Shown in pieces: positions 36,580 to 46,084 of a DNA stretch of 64,000 bases (position 1 is the first letter of the stretch; each line of letters starts with the position of its first letter). The notes under the pieces are model-generated. The model searched no databases and was not told the DNA's origin. It saw nothing but the letters and a program-made list of their open reading frames with translations. Source of the stretch: JAGNLM01 sp964439835. GTDB lineage: Bacteria > Pseudomonadota > Gammaproteobacteria > JAABTG01. The position numbers were made by a program, and so were the translations under genes. The stretch covers positions 1 to 64,000 of the forward strand of contig CAYTPQ010000012.1 of assembly GCA_964439835.1 (NCBI GenBank), written 5' to 3'.

Positions 36580-37197
36580 TCAGAGCTGGATGCCGGAGAA
36601 CATCATAAAGCCGATCGACATCAGGCCCACGGTGATGAAGGTGATGCCGAGCCCCCGCAGGGCGGCCGGCGGATTGCTGTAGGCCATCCGCTCCCGGATG
36701 GCGGCGAGGGCGACGATCGCCAGCAGGAAGCCGAACCCCGTGCCGAACCCGTAGACCACGCTCTCGCCGAAGTCGTACCCCCGCTCGGCCATGAACAGCG
36801 ATCCGCCGAGGATCGCGCAGTTGACCGCGATCAGGGGCAGGAACACCCCGAGCGAGGTGTAGAGCGACGGGTAGTAGCGGTCGAGCGCCATCTCCACGAT
36901 CTGCACCGTGGCGGCGATCGTGCTGATGAAGACGATGAAGGTGAGGAAGGTGAGGTCGACCCCGGCCAGCCCCTCGTGCAGCCACCCCAGGGCGCCCTCG
37001 GTCAGCAGGTAGCTCAGCAGCAGGTTGTTCAACGGCAGGGTCAGGGTCTGCACGAACACCACCGCGATCCCGAGCCCGAGGGCGGTGTCGACCTGGCGCG
37101 AGACCGCCAGGAACGAGCACATCCCTAGGAAGAAGGCGAGCGCCATGTTCTCGATGAAGATGGACTTCACCAGCAGGTCGAGGTAGTGCTCCATCAC
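36580..37197 (-). CDS. nqrE: Na+-translocating NADH:quinone reductase subunit E
   Basis: The 205-residue integral membrane protein has six helices, opening with EHYLDLLVKSIFIENMALAF and LGMCSFLAVSRQ, and a second half-repeat with VNCAILGGSLFMAERGY. The conserved cysteines (GMCSFL and NCAI) are those that coordinate the intramembrane iron centre with NqrD. Its start overlaps the nqrD stop by 4 bp. Confidence 0.97.
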   Translation of the reverse strand: MMEHYLDLLVKSIFIENMALAFFLGMCSFLAVSRQVDTALGLGIAVVFVQTLTLPLNNLLLSYLLTEGALGWLHEGLAGVDLTFLTFIVFISTIAATVQIVEMALDRYYPSLYTSLGVFLPLIAVNCAILGGSLFMAERGYDFGESVVYGFGTGFGFLLAIVALAAIRERMAYSNPPAALRGLGITFITVGLMSIGFMMFSGIQL

Positions 37198-37826
37198 GGC
37201 TTCTCCTGCTGCTCCGGCTTCCAGGTCCGCAGGACCCAGACCATCACCCCGATGATGAAGAAGGCCGCCGGGGCGAGCAGGAACATGCTGTTCGGCGTGT
37301 ACCAGCCGCCGTCGTTGACCGTGGGCAGGACCACGTACCCGTAGACCTTCCCGGTCCCGATCAGCTCGCGGATCAACCCCACCAGCAGCAACACTGCGCT
37401 GTAGCCGAGGCCGTTGCCGACGCCGTCGAGCAGGCTCAACCAGGGCGGGTTCTGCATGGCGAAGCCCTCGGTGCGGCCGAGCACGATGCAGTTGGTGATG
37501 ATGAGGCCGACGAACACCGAAAGCTCCAGGCTGATCTCGTACAGGTAGGCCTTCAGCACCTGGTCCACCACGATGACCAGCGACGAGATGATGGCGAGCT
37601 GCACGATGATGCGGATGCTGGACGGGGTGTGCTTGCGCAGCAGGCTCACCGCCAGAGACGACAGACCCGCCACCACCGTCAGGCTAACACTCATCACCAG
37701 CGCCTTGTCGAGACGCGTGGTCACCGCCAGGGCCGAGCAGATCCCGAGCATCTGCAGGGCAATCGGATTGTTCTGGACCAGCGGGCCGAAGAGCGCCTTG
37801 CGCTCGGTCTCGTTCATTGCGGGCAT
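37194..37826 (-). CDS. nqrD: Na+-translocating NADH:quinone reductase subunit D
   Basis: The 210-residue integral membrane protein is the paralogue of NqrE, with LQMLGICSALAVTTRLDKAL and LIITNCIVLGRTEGFAMQNP carrying the matching cysteines. The start may be the ATG at 37826 or MNETE at 37817; either gives the family length. It follows nqrC with a 1-bp gap at the first start. Confidence 0.96.
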   Translation of the reverse strand: MPAMNETERKALFGPLVQNNPIALQMLGICSALAVTTRLDKALVMSVSLTVVAGLSSLAVSLLRKHTPSSIRIIVQLAIISSLVIVVDQVLKAYLYEISLELSVFVGLIITNCIVLGRTEGFAMQNPPWLSLLDGVGNGLGYSAVLLLVGLIRELIGTGKVYGYVVLPTVNDGGWYTPNSMFLLAPAAFFIIGVMVWVLRTWKPEQQEKP

Positions 37827-37827
37827 G

Positions 37828-38634
37828 TCACGGTCCTCCCTGCTCGCGGACCCGGCGCAGGTACGGGCCGAAGCCGTGCTCGTCGAGCCAGAAGCGCAGC
37901 ATCCGGGTGACGCCGTTGCTGGTCAGGGTCGCGCCGGACAGGGCGTCCACCGCGTGGGGGCTCTCGGCCGGCGGCCCCGCCTTCCCCTTCACCAGCTCGA
38001 TGCGCGGCCTCCACGCCTCGTCGTAGGCCCGGCGTCCCGGCCACAGGGCCTTCCAGTCGGGGTTGTCCACCTCGCCGCCGAGCCCCGGGGTCTCCCGGTT
38101 CTCGTAAAAGGCGATGCCCCGGATCGTAGTGCTATCGCGATCCAACGCGAGGAACCCGTAGAGGGTGCCGTAGAGACCGAGCCCCTCCACCGGGATCACC
38201 ACCTGCGAGTACCGCTCGCCCTCCCGCACCAGGTAGACCTTGGCCACCCGCGGCACGCGGCGGATCTGGGCGACGTTGGCCGGCAGCGCGCGGCTGCGGG
38301 CCGGGTCGTCGCGCGCCCGGCGCTGGTCGTAGGCCTCCGGGTCGACGTCGGTCACGTACTCGCCGGTTTGCAGATCCACCAGCCGCGACTCGACCCGCTC
38401 GCCGAACAGCCTCAGGGCCTCGTCGGCCGGCAGCCGCTGTCCGGGCGCGGTCAGCCCGCTTGCCTGCAGGACGTTCTTGCGCAGGTACAGCAATCGGTTG
38501 ACGTCCTGACGGTCCTTCAGCAGGACGTTGGAGCCGGCGACGAGCAAGGAGCACACCACGCACACCGCGGTGGCGAACAGCAGCGTGTAGCGGGGCGACT
38601 CAAGCCGTGCTGCGGCGGATTCTGCGGCGGACAT
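37828..38634 (-). CDS. nqrC: Na+-translocating NADH:quinone reductase subunit C
   Basis: NqrC carries a covalently bound FMN. The 268-residue protein has one N-terminal helix (YTLLFATAVCVVCSLLVAGS) and a periplasmic domain with the flavinylation motif VDALSGATLTSNGV, with FMN on Thr236. Attachment needs the transferase ApbE, whose gene is not in this window. Its start overlaps the end of nqrB by 35 bp. Confidence 0.96.
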   Translation of the reverse strand: MSAAESAAARLESPRYTLLFATAVCVVCSLLVAGSNVLLKDRQDVNRLLYLRKNVLQASGLTAPGQRLPADEALRLFGERVESRLVDLQTGEYVTDVDPEAYDQRRARDDPARSRALPANVAQIRRVPRVAKVYLVREGERYSQVVIPVEGLGLYGTLYGFLALDRDSTTIRGIAFYENRETPGLGGEVDNPDWKALWPGRRAYDEAWRPRIELVKGKAGPPAESPHAVDALSGATLTSNGVTRMLRFWLDEHGFGPYLRRVREQGGP

Positions 38635-39829
38635 TGGCCTTCACCACGTAGTGGTCGATCAGGGGTGCGAACATGTTCATGAACAGGATCACGAGCATCA
38701 CGGCCTCGGGGTAGGCCGGGTTGACGACCCGGATCAGCACGATCAGGAACCCAATGAGAAAGCCATAGACCCACTTACCCCGGTCGGTGTAGGCGGAGGT
38801 GACCGGGTCGGTGACCATGAACACGGTCCCGAAGGCCCAGCCGCCCAGGACCATGTGCCACCAGAAGGGGATCGCGAAGGCGGGGTTGGTCTCCGACCCG
38901 ATCGCGTTCAGGAGCTCCGCCGCCACCACCGTGCCGATCACCACCCCGGCGACCGTGCGCCACGCGGCCACCCGGGTCCAGAGCAGGATCACGGCACCGA
39001 TGAGGCACATGAGGGCCGAGGTCTCGCCGAGGGACCCCGGCTCCAGCCCGACGAAGGCGTTCCACCAGGAGTAGCCCTGGTCGGCGAAGGGGGCCTGCAG
39101 CTGCCGGACCTCGCCGAGCAGGGTGGCGCCGGTGAAACCGTCCAGGCGGTACGCGGGGTCGACCGCGGTCCACACGGCGTCGCCGGTGATCTGGGTCGGG
39201 TAGGCGTAGAACAGGAAGGCGCGGGCGACCAGCGCCGGGTTGAGGAAATTCATCCCGGTGCCGCCGAACACCTCCTTGGCCAACACCACGCCCCAAGAGA
39301 TGCCGAGGGCCGCCTGCCAGAGCGGGGTCGTCGGCGGCAGGATCAGGGGGAAGATCAGGCCGGTCACGAAGAAGCCCTCGTTGACCTCGTGCCCGCGGAT
39401 CGACGCGAACAGGACCTCCCAGGTAAGCCCCACCACCATGGTGACGACGTACAGGGGAATGAAATAGAGCGCGCCGTGGACCAGGTTGGCCAGGACGCTA
39501 TCGGGGGCGTAGCCCACCCCCAGCCACTGGATCACGCCGTGGCGCCAGCCGGTCAGGTCCGCCACCCGGGCCGGGTCGAGGGCCAGGTTGGCCTGCAGGC
39601 CGGCGTTGTACATGCCCCAGACGACGCAGGGCAGGAGCGCGATCACCACCGTGATCATCATGCGCTTCAGGTCCATCGCGTCGCGCACGTGGGCCGTGGT
39701 GCGGGTGACGCGGCCCGGGGTGTAGAAGAAGGTGTCGGCCGCCTCGTACAGGGGCGCGAGGCGCTCGAGCCGCCCGCCCTTCTGGAAGTGCCGCCCCTGC
39801 CGGTCCAGCCACTGCCGCAGTGGGTCCAT
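38600..39829 (-). CDS. nqrB: Na+-translocating NADH:quinone reductase subunit B
   Basis: NqrB is the main sodium-channel and quinone-binding subunit. The 409-residue protein has about ten helices and the flavinylation motif LDGFTGATLLGEV with FMN on Thr236, the same number as in Vibrio. Conserved stretches include GHEVNEGFFVTGLIFPLILP and FMVTDPVTSAYTDRGKW. It overlaps the nqrA stop codon by one base (TGATG). Confidence 0.97.
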   Translation of the reverse strand: MDPLRQWLDRQGRHFQKGGRLERLAPLYEAADTFFYTPGRVTRTTAHVRDAMDLKRMMITVVIALLPCVVWGMYNAGLQANLALDPARVADLTGWRHGVIQWLGVGYAPDSVLANLVHGALYFIPLYVVTMVVGLTWEVLFASIRGHEVNEGFFVTGLIFPLILPPTTPLWQAALGISWGVVLAKEVFGGTGMNFLNPALVARAFLFYAYPTQITGDAVWTAVDPAYRLDGFTGATLLGEVRQLQAPFADQGYSWWNAFVGLEPGSLGETSALMCLIGAVILLWTRVAAWRTVAGVVIGTVVAAELLNAIGSETNPAFAIPFWWHMVLGGWAFGTVFMVTDPVTSAYTDRGKWVYGFLIGFLIVLIRVVNPAYPEAVMLVILFMNMFAPLIDHYVVKANVRRRIRRSTA

Positions 39830-41223
39830 CAGGCCTCCCGTTGGATGCGGTCCAGCAGGCCCCGCAGCAGCGGCCCGTACTCGTACTTGCCCGGGCAGAC
39901 GAAGGTGCAGAGCGCCAGGTCCTCCTCGTCCAGCTCCAGGCAGCCCAGCCGCTCGGCCTGCTCCAGGTCGCCGACGATGAGCGAGCGCAGCAGGAAGGTC
40001 GGCTCCAGGTCCATCGGCATCACCCGCTCGTAGGTGCCGATGGGCACCATCGGCCGGGCCGAGCCGTGGGTCGACGTCGTCAGGTCGAACGACCGGCGGC
40101 GGCCAATGGCCGAGAGGAAGGTGTTGGTGACGGAGAAGCGGTCCCGGCCGGGCCGCAGCCAGCCGAACAGCTCCCGCTCCCGCCCCTCACGCAGCACCGT
40201 CACCTGGTGGTGGTAGCGGCCCAGGTAGCCCTCCGCCTCGCCCCAGGCGGTCCGCCCGCCGAGGACCGACCCGGAGATCACCCGCTGGTCCCCCTCGTGC
40301 AGCTCCCCGGCCAGCAGGTCCTGCAGCGAGGCACCGAGCCGGGTCCGGACCAGCCGCGGCCGCCGCACGCCGGGGCCGGCGAGCGCCACCACGCGGGTCA
40401 CGTCGAGGCGACCGGTCCTCACGAGGGTCCCGACTGCGGCGACGTCCTGATAGCCGATGTGCCAGACGACCTTCCCCCGGCCGACCGGGTCCAGGGTGTG
40501 GATGTGCAGCCCGGGCGTCCCCGCCGGGTGCGGCCCCTCGAACCGCTCGTGGCGAAAGGCCTGGCAGGCGGGGGGGACGACGCCCGACCCGGCGGCTGTG
40601 CATAGGTAGGTCGCGCCGCCGCTCAGGTGGGCGATGGCGCAGAGCCCGGCGTGGAAGTCCTCGGCGCGCCCAGCGAGCGCCACCTCGACGTCGGGCGCCA
40701 GCGGGTGGGTGTCCATCGCGGTGACGAAGATGGCGTGGGGCGTGGTACCCGGCGCCGGCACCTGGGAGAAAGGCCGGGTGCGAAAGGCGCTCCAGAGGCC
40801 GGACTCCAGCAGCAGCGACTCGACGGCCTCGGCCTCCAGGGCATCCGGGCGCTCGCCGGTGAAGCTGTCGAAGGCCACATCGTTGCAGCAGCGCCCGGCA
40901 AGCTCCTCGGCCGAGAGCTCGACCACCACCGACAGGAGCGCCCGCCGCTCGCCCCGGTGGATGGCAACCACTGTGCCCGAGGCCGGGGAGGCGTAGGTGA
41001 GGTCCGGGTGCCGCTTGTCGTGGAGCAGGGCCTGCCCGCGCACCACCGGGTCGCCGACCTGCACCTCCAGCACCGCCCGCAGCCCGGGATAGTCGGCCGC
41101 GACGAGCGCCACGCGCTTGGGCGGATCCACCGGGTGCACCACCTGCTCGGGGCTGCCGGCGATCGGCAGATCGAGTCCCCGCCTGATCCTGTGAGTCCCT
41201 GGCACGGTCCCTCCGATCTCCAC
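39829..41223 (-). CDS. nqrA: Na+-translocating NADH:quinone reductase subunit A
   Basis: NqrA is the soluble cytoplasmic subunit that binds the complex near the quinone site. From the GTG at 41223 the protein has 464 residues, with the family opening HRIRRGLDLPIAGSPEQVVH. That start has GGGAGGACAG right before it; an ATG at 41307 would add 28 residues without homology, and a GTG further in would shorten it by six. It is the first gene of the operon nqrABCDEF-nqrM, all minus strand with overlaps or short gaps. The 210 bp upstream to 41517 must contain the promoter, which I could not define. Confidence 0.94.
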   Translation of the reverse strand: MEIGGTVPGTHRIRRGLDLPIAGSPEQVVHPVDPPKRVALVAADYPGLRAVLEVQVGDPVVRGQALLHDKRHPDLTYASPASGTVVAIHRGERRALLSVVVELSAEELAGRCCNDVAFDSFTGERPDALEAEAVESLLLESGLWSAFRTRPFSQVPAPGTTPHAIFVTAMDTHPLAPDVEVALAGRAEDFHAGLCAIAHLSGGATYLCTAAGSGVVPPACQAFRHERFEGPHPAGTPGLHIHTLDPVGRGKVVWHIGYQDVAAVGTLVRTGRLDVTRVVALAGPGVRRPRLVRTRLGASLQDLLAGELHEGDQRVISGSVLGGRTAWGEAEGYLGRYHHQVTVLREGRERELFGWLRPGRDRFSVTNTFLSAIGRRRSFDLTTSTHGSARPMVPIGTYERVMPMDLEPTFLLRSLIVGDLEQAERLGCLELDEEDLALCTFVCPGKYEYGPLLRGLLDRIQREA

Positions 41224-41517
41224 CCTGTCCTCCCGTGCCCCGTGGACGGTCGCACCGGGGAGGCCCCCGACCACGCCTGCGGCCCGGGGCCGGCACGGGG
41301 CCGTCATTCGATTCTTCCGGGGGAATGATACGGGAAACGCGATCCTACCGCCGCGGTCGTGCCGTCGCGACGGCCGCCGCCTCAGGGGCGTGACGGCGGG
41401 AGAGACCCGCCGGTGCCGAGCGATAGGTCGTCCCTCTCGCCGCCCACGAGAGAACCGATTGCGCCGCCGCGCGCTCTGGGGCTAGCGTAAGAAGCTATTG
41501 ACCCTGGGAGGCGTGCC

Positions 41518-41937
41518 GTGACCGCGACCCTCGGCCGTGCCGGACAGATTGCCCTGCGGGTGCTCGGCGGCGTGTTCTTCGTCGCCGGCCTGGTCGGCAT
41601 CGTCCTGCCGCTCGTGCCGACGGTCGCGTTCTGGATCCTGGCCGCCCTGTGCTGGACCCAATCGGCGCCCGACTGGCGCCGGCGCCTCACGGAGCACCCG
41701 CGCTACGGCGCGGCGATCGGCGGGTTCCTGGAACAGGGCGTGGTGCCACGGCAGGCCAAAGGCTACGCGGTTGCAGCGATCGGCCTCTCGGGGCTGCTCT
41801 CCTCGCTCGCGCTGGCCGGCTCGCCCGGGATGCTGGCGGCGCTGTGGACCCTGCTCGTCTCGGTATCCGCCTGGCTGGTGACCCGACCCGAGCCCGCGCC
41901 GCCCGCGGCAGAGCCTGCCCAGGAGACCCCGGGGTGA
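41518..41937 (+). CDS. DUF454 (YbaN-type) inner membrane protein
   Basis: The 139-residue protein starts at a GTG with GGGAGG upstream. It has the family core LRVLGGVFFVAGLVGIVLPL and VPTVAFWILAALCW, then HPRYGAAIGGFLEQGVVPRQ and two further helices, and a Pro/Ala-rich tail. Function is unknown in the family. It is divergent from nqrA. Confidence 0.9.
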   Translation: MTATLGRAGQIALRVLGGVFFVAGLVGIVLPLVPTVAFWILAALCWTQSAPDWRRRLTEHPRYGAAIGGFLEQGVVPRQAKGYAVAAIGLSGLLSSLALAGSPGMLAALWTLLVSVSAWLVTRPEPAPPAAEPAQETPG

Positions 41938-41969
41938 TGGGCGACGAGCGGTGCGCTGCAGGCCTTGCC

Positions 41970-42001
41970 GGTGCGTTGCGCGGCTGCGCTGCTAACGCAC
42001 C
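41970..42001. terminator. Hairpin between convergent DUF454 and the 42077 gene
   Basis: GGTGCGTT (41970-41977) pairs perfectly with AACGCACC (41994-42001). A near-direct repeat TGCGCTGCTAA(C/A)GCACCC follows, as if the right arm had been duplicated. No T-tract is present; the convergent position favours a transcript end. Confidence 0.4.
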
Positions 42002-42076
42002 CTACGGGGACTGCGCTGCTAAAGCACCCCACGACGCACGCACCCTACCGCTGACCCCCCGTTCGGCGGAGGCGTG

Positions 42077-43240
42077 TCAGGCCGGCCACTGGGCGGTTGC
42101 GATGCCCTCGCCCAGGTCGGCCTCGACGAGGCGCCGACGGACCTCGAGCAGCCGCTCCAGGAGGCGAGGCTCGAGCTCCCCGTAGGCGCGGGCGTCAGGG
42201 ACCCGCTTCACCACCACCCCGAGAAGCTCCGTGATCGCGTTGCCGATGGAGTTCTGGCTGATGGTGACCAGCAGCTGGCCGCGCTGATTGCGGTAGATGA
42301 GCTGCTTGAAGGCCGGCTGCCAGCGGATCGCGTTGGCGTAGCGGGCGTCGTGGATGCACTGCTCGCGCACCCGCCGGGCGGTGCCGAGGAAATCGTTGTC
42401 GAACAACAGCACGCTCTCCACCGCGTCCGGGAAGTAGACGTCCGCGGGCATCGGGCCGTTGCGGGTGGAGACTTGGGAGAAGAAGGTCCGGTAGAAGTCC
42501 AGGAACCCCATCAGGATCAGGTCGTACTCCTTCCAGAAGCGGATGTCCTTCAGGGCCTCGACGCCCCCCTGGATCTCCCAGCAGGGCAGTCCCTGCGGGT
42601 AGCCGGTCAGCTCCAGGCGCGAGGCCTCGGGGTCGGCGGGCCGCAGGACCTTCAGCGCCAGCGCCCGCTCGAAGAACTCCCGGTACACGCGGCTCATGTA
42701 GGCCTGGAACAGGCTGTGCTGGCCGCCGTCGGTCAGGTTGGGGTTGTCGGGGTCGGCCGGGGTCGCGCCACGCAACCGCTCCATCGGGAACACGATGAAG
42801 TGGTTGTGCAGCATGCGGATGCTCGGCACCCCCGGCGAGGAGAGCGGCCAGGTCGCGTCGAGGCTCGCTTCGCCAGCCAGGATCAGGGCCTCGTCCGGGT
42901 CCGGGTACTGCTCCAACAGATAGTCGAGGATGACCTGGTTCATCCGGTTCCAGACCCGTTTCACCGGCTCCGGCACCTGGGTGCGGCGCACCGGGCGCCC
43001 GAGCGGGTCCAGGATGACCTGGGAGGTGTTGTAGATGATCGAGGTGTCGAACTCGGTGCTGTGCCCGAGCGCCTTGCGGTAGAGCAGCAGGTTCTCCGGG
43101 TTCACCAGCAGCCCGTTGTTGTGCACCAGGTCGTTCAGGTTCTCGGCGCTGTTGAAGAACTCGTTCGCCGTCATCCCCTCCGGGACCTCGAGCGGGATGG
43201 GACGGAACGGGGTGACGATCTCCCGGGGACCCGACGTCAT
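42077..43240 (-). CDS. Conserved hypothetical protein, 387 residues
   Basis: I do not recognise this protein. It is soluble, without signal peptide or membrane helices, and has well-formed conserved-looking segments: MTANEFFNSAENLNDLVHNN near the start, IRMLHNHFIVFPMERLRG in the middle (His-x-His, reminiscent of but not identical to HIT-type motifs), and a late segment ITISQNSIGNAITELLGVVV-like. Good third-position GC and a full-length frame show it is a real gene. It is alone between the DUF454 gene (convergent) and the P-type ATPase (same direction, 148 bp upstream), so context says little. Confidence 0.75.
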   Translation of the reverse strand: MTSGPREIVTPFRPIPLEVPEGMTANEFFNSAENLNDLVHNNGLLVNPENLLLYRKALGHSTEFDTSIIYNTSQVILDPLGRPVRRTQVPEPVKRVWNRMNQVILDYLLEQYPDPDEALILAGEASLDATWPLSSPGVPSIRMLHNHFIVFPMERLRGATPADPDNPNLTDGGQHSLFQAYMSRVYREFFERALALKVLRPADPEASRLELTGYPQGLPCWEIQGGVEALKDIRFWKEYDLILMGFLDFYRTFFSQVSTRNGPMPADVYFPDAVESVLLFDNDFLGTARRVREQCIHDARYANAIRWQPAFKQLIYRNQRGQLLVTISQNSIGNAITELLGVVVKRVPDARAYGELEPRLLERLLEVRRRLVEADLGEGIATAQWPA

Positions 43241-43352
43241 GGACGCACTCCTCGCCGGTCGTGGCGCAGGTCTGTGATGGTGCCACAGGCACGGAGCCCG
43301 GACGAACCTTGCGGCGGGGCCGCACCGGGCCCCTGCCCCGCGGCCGAGCGCT

Positions 43353-43373
43353 GGGCGATTTCTTCAGAGGCTC
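43353..43373 (-). repeat. Short dispersed word, second copy
   Basis: On the minus strand this reads GAGCCTCTGAAGAAATCGCC plus C, one mismatch from 2796-2816. It lies just after the P-type ATPase stop codon, as the first copy lies just after the imuC stop codon. Both may be parts of a larger intergenic element used as transcript ends. Confidence 0.4.
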
Positions 43374-43388
43374 TGACAGGCCCCCCCT

Positions 43389-46070
43389 TCACATCCGCCG
43401 CACGCCGAGCCGCCGCAGCAGCCACTTCTCGGCCTCCACCGCCAGAAACTTCGCCAGCGCGAGCGCGACGATCAGCAGCCACGAGCGCGCGTCAAGGGCG
43501 GTGGTCTGGAAAACCCCCTGCATCGGCGGCGCGTAGGTGAACAACAACTGCAGGCCGATCAGGACCACGCTGGCCCAGAACGCGACGGGATTGCCGTACA
43601 GCGTGTCGCGGGCGAAGGCGTGCGCGACGAAGTGGCGGACGTTGAAGAGGTACACCAGCTCCCCCAGCACCAGCATGTTCACGACGGCCGTGCGCGCGGT
43701 CTCGATCGAGCTGCCGCGCGCGAGCTCCCACTCGTAGACCGCGAAGCTCACCGCGATCATCAACAGGCTCACGTAGACGATGCGCGCGAGCAGCAGGCCA
43801 GTGACCAGGGGCTCGGCCGGTGGCCGCGGGGGGCGGCGCATGACGCCGCGCTCGGCGGGCTCGAAGGCGAGGGCGAGCGCGAGGGTCACGGCGGTGACCA
43901 TGTTGACCCAGAGGATCTGCCCCGCGGTGACCGGCAGCGCTAGTCCCACGAAGACCGCCAGCAGGATCACGCCCGCCTCGCCGCCGTTGGTCGGCAGGAT
44001 GAAGAGCAGAGACTTCTTGATGTTGTCGAAGACGGTGCGGCCCTCGCGCACCGCGCGGGCGATGGTGGCGAAGTTGTCGTCGGTCAGCACCAGGTCGGCG
44101 GCCTCCTTCGCCGCGTCGGTGCCGCGCAGCCCCATCGCCACGCCGATATCGGCGGCCTTGAGCGCCGGGGCGTCGTTCACGCCGTCGCCGGTCATCGCGG
44201 TGAGCTCGCCCTCGGCCCGCAGCGCGGCCACCAGCCGCAGCTTGTGCTCGGGGCTGGCGCGGGCGACCACGTCGGTGTCGCGCACGCGCCGGCGCAGGGC
44301 CTCGTCGTCCAGCGTCTCCACCACCTCGCCCGTAAGCGGCCGGTCGGCGCGCAGGCCCAGCGCCCGGCCGATGGCCGCGGCGGTGACGGCATGGTCGCCG
44401 GTGATCATCGCCACGCGCACGCCGGCGCGCCGGCAGTCCGCCACCGCCTCAATCGCCTCGGGGCGTGGCGGGTCCATCATCCCCACCAGACCTAGCAGCT
44501 CGAACCGGGGCGTGATCTCCGCCAGGTCGAGCACGGCGCGGCCCGCCGGGGCCTCGCACCGGGCCAGGGCCAGCAGCCGCTGGCCCGCCGCCGCGGCCTC
44601 TTCCATCCGCGCGTACCAGCTGGCGTGGTCGAGCGGCTGGCCGGCGGCGTCCCGCACGCACAGGTCCAGGATCCGCTCCGGCGCGCCCTTCAGCAGCACG
44701 AAGGCGTGGCCCGCGTGGTCGTGGTGCAGCGTGGCCATGAAGCGGTGCTCGGACTCGAAGGGCACCTCGTCGACCCGCGGGGCGCCGGCCGCTTCCTCGA
44801 CCGGGTCGAGACCCGCCTTGCGGGCGAGGGTGATCAGCGCTCCCTCCGTTGGGTCACCGGCGAGCGTCCAGCCGCTCGCCTCGTCGTGGTGCAGACGGGC
44901 GTCGTTGCAGAGCAGCCCGCACCGCGCCAGCGCCGCCAGGGCCTCGTCCTGGCGCGGGTCGTAGGCCTCTTCGCCCAGGTAGAAGCCGCCTTCGGGCGCG
45001 TACCCGGCCCCGCTGACCGTCACCGTGCGCGTGGGCAGCAGGACGCGCACCACGGTCATCTCGTTGCGGGTGAGCGTGCCCGTCTTGTCCGAGCAGATGA
45101 CCGTCACCGATCCCAGCGTCTCCACCGCGGGGAGCCGCCGCACGATGGCCCGCTGCCGGGCCATGATGCGGGTGCCGATGGCCAGCGTGATGGTGACGAT
45201 GGCGGGCAGGCCTTCCGGGATGGCGGCGACCGCCAAGCCTACGACCGCCAGGAAGATGTCGAGCGCCGGCATCGCCCGGACGTAGTGGCCGTAGAGGAAG
45301 GTCAGCAGGCCGACCACCAGGATGAACGCGGTGATCTGCCGAGCGAAGTGCTCGAGGCGGCGGGTGAGCGGGGTCGCGAGCCCCTCGACGCGGGTGACCA
45401 GGCTGCCGATGCGCCCGATCTCCGTCTCGCGCCCGGTGGCCACCACCACGCCACGGGCCTGGCCCACGGTCACGACCGTGCCGGAGTACGCCATACCGGT
45501 GCGGTCGCCCAACGCCGCGGAGGCATCGACCGGCTCGGTGCGCTTCTCCGCCGGCACCGACTCGCCGGTCAGGGCGGACTCGTTGACGCGCAGGTTCTTG
45601 ACCCGCAGCAGCCGCAGGTCGGCAGGCACCCGGGCCCCGGACTCCAGCAGGACGATGTCGCCCGGCACCAGGTCGGCCGCGTCGACCTCGTGCCGCTCGC
45701 CGTCGCGCAGCACGGTCGCGTGGCTCGCCAGCATCGCGCGCACGGCCTCCAGGGCGCGCTCGGCCTTGCCCTCCTGGACGAAGCCGATCACGGCGTTGAT
45801 CACCACCACGCCCACGATCACGCCCGCGTCGACGTAGTCCTCGAGCCAGGTCGTGACCGTGGCCGCGGCGAGCAGCACGTAGATCAGCGGGTTGTGGAAC
45901 TGCAGCAGGAAGCGCAGGAGCGGACCCCGGCGCTGAGGGGGCGGCAGGCGGTTCGGGCCGTACTGCGCCAGGCGCCGGCGGGCCTCCGCCGCCGACAGCC
46001 CCGTGACCTCCGAGCTACCCAGTTGCGCCAGGGCGCTCGCCCCGGCCTCAGCGTGCCAAGAACGGACCAT
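43389..46070 (-). CDS. P-type cation-transporting ATPase (Ca2+/Na+ P2 type)
   Basis: The 893-residue ion pump has an N-terminal cation-ATPase domain (TGLSAAEARRRLAQYGPNRL), actuator motif ALTGESVPAEK, transport-site helix AVAAIPEGLPAIVTITLAIG, phosphorylation site CSDKTGTLTRNEMTV and hinge MTGDGVNDAPALKAADIGVA. The PEGLP helix and overall layout are those of P2A/P2D pumps for Ca2+, Na+ or K+; the CPx motif of heavy-metal pumps is absent. Ion specificity cannot be fixed from sequence. It is followed by the unknown 42077 gene and preceded by a broken universal stress gene 14 bp away. Confidence 0.93.
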   Translation of the reverse strand: MVRSWHAEAGASALAQLGSSEVTGLSAAEARRRLAQYGPNRLPPPQRRGPLLRFLLQFHNPLIYVLLAAATVTTWLEDYVDAGVIVGVVVINAVIGFVQEGKAERALEAVRAMLASHATVLRDGERHEVDAADLVPGDIVLLESGARVPADLRLLRVKNLRVNESALTGESVPAEKRTEPVDASAALGDRTGMAYSGTVVTVGQARGVVVATGRETEIGRIGSLVTRVEGLATPLTRRLEHFARQITAFILVVGLLTFLYGHYVRAMPALDIFLAVVGLAVAAIPEGLPAIVTITLAIGTRIMARQRAIVRRLPAVETLGSVTVICSDKTGTLTRNEMTVVRVLLPTRTVTVSGAGYAPEGGFYLGEEAYDPRQDEALAALARCGLLCNDARLHHDEASGWTLAGDPTEGALITLARKAGLDPVEEAAGAPRVDEVPFESEHRFMATLHHDHAGHAFVLLKGAPERILDLCVRDAAGQPLDHASWYARMEEAAAAGQRLLALARCEAPAGRAVLDLAEITPRFELLGLVGMMDPPRPEAIEAVADCRRAGVRVAMITGDHAVTAAAIGRALGLRADRPLTGEVVETLDDEALRRRVRDTDVVARASPEHKLRLVAALRAEGELTAMTGDGVNDAPALKAADIGVAMGLRGTDAAKEAADLVLTDDNFATIARAVREGRTVFDNIKKSLLFILPTNGGEAGVILLAVFVGLALPVTAGQILWVNMVTAVTLALALAFEPAERGVMRRPPRPPAEPLVTGLLLARIVYVSLLMIAVSFAVYEWELARGSSIETARTAVVNMLVLGELVYLFNVRHFVAHAFARDTLYGNPVAFWASVVLIGLQLLFTYAPPMQGVFQTTALDARSWLLIVALALAKFLAVEAEKWLLRRLGVRRM

Positions 46071-46084
46071 GACCGGCCACCGAC

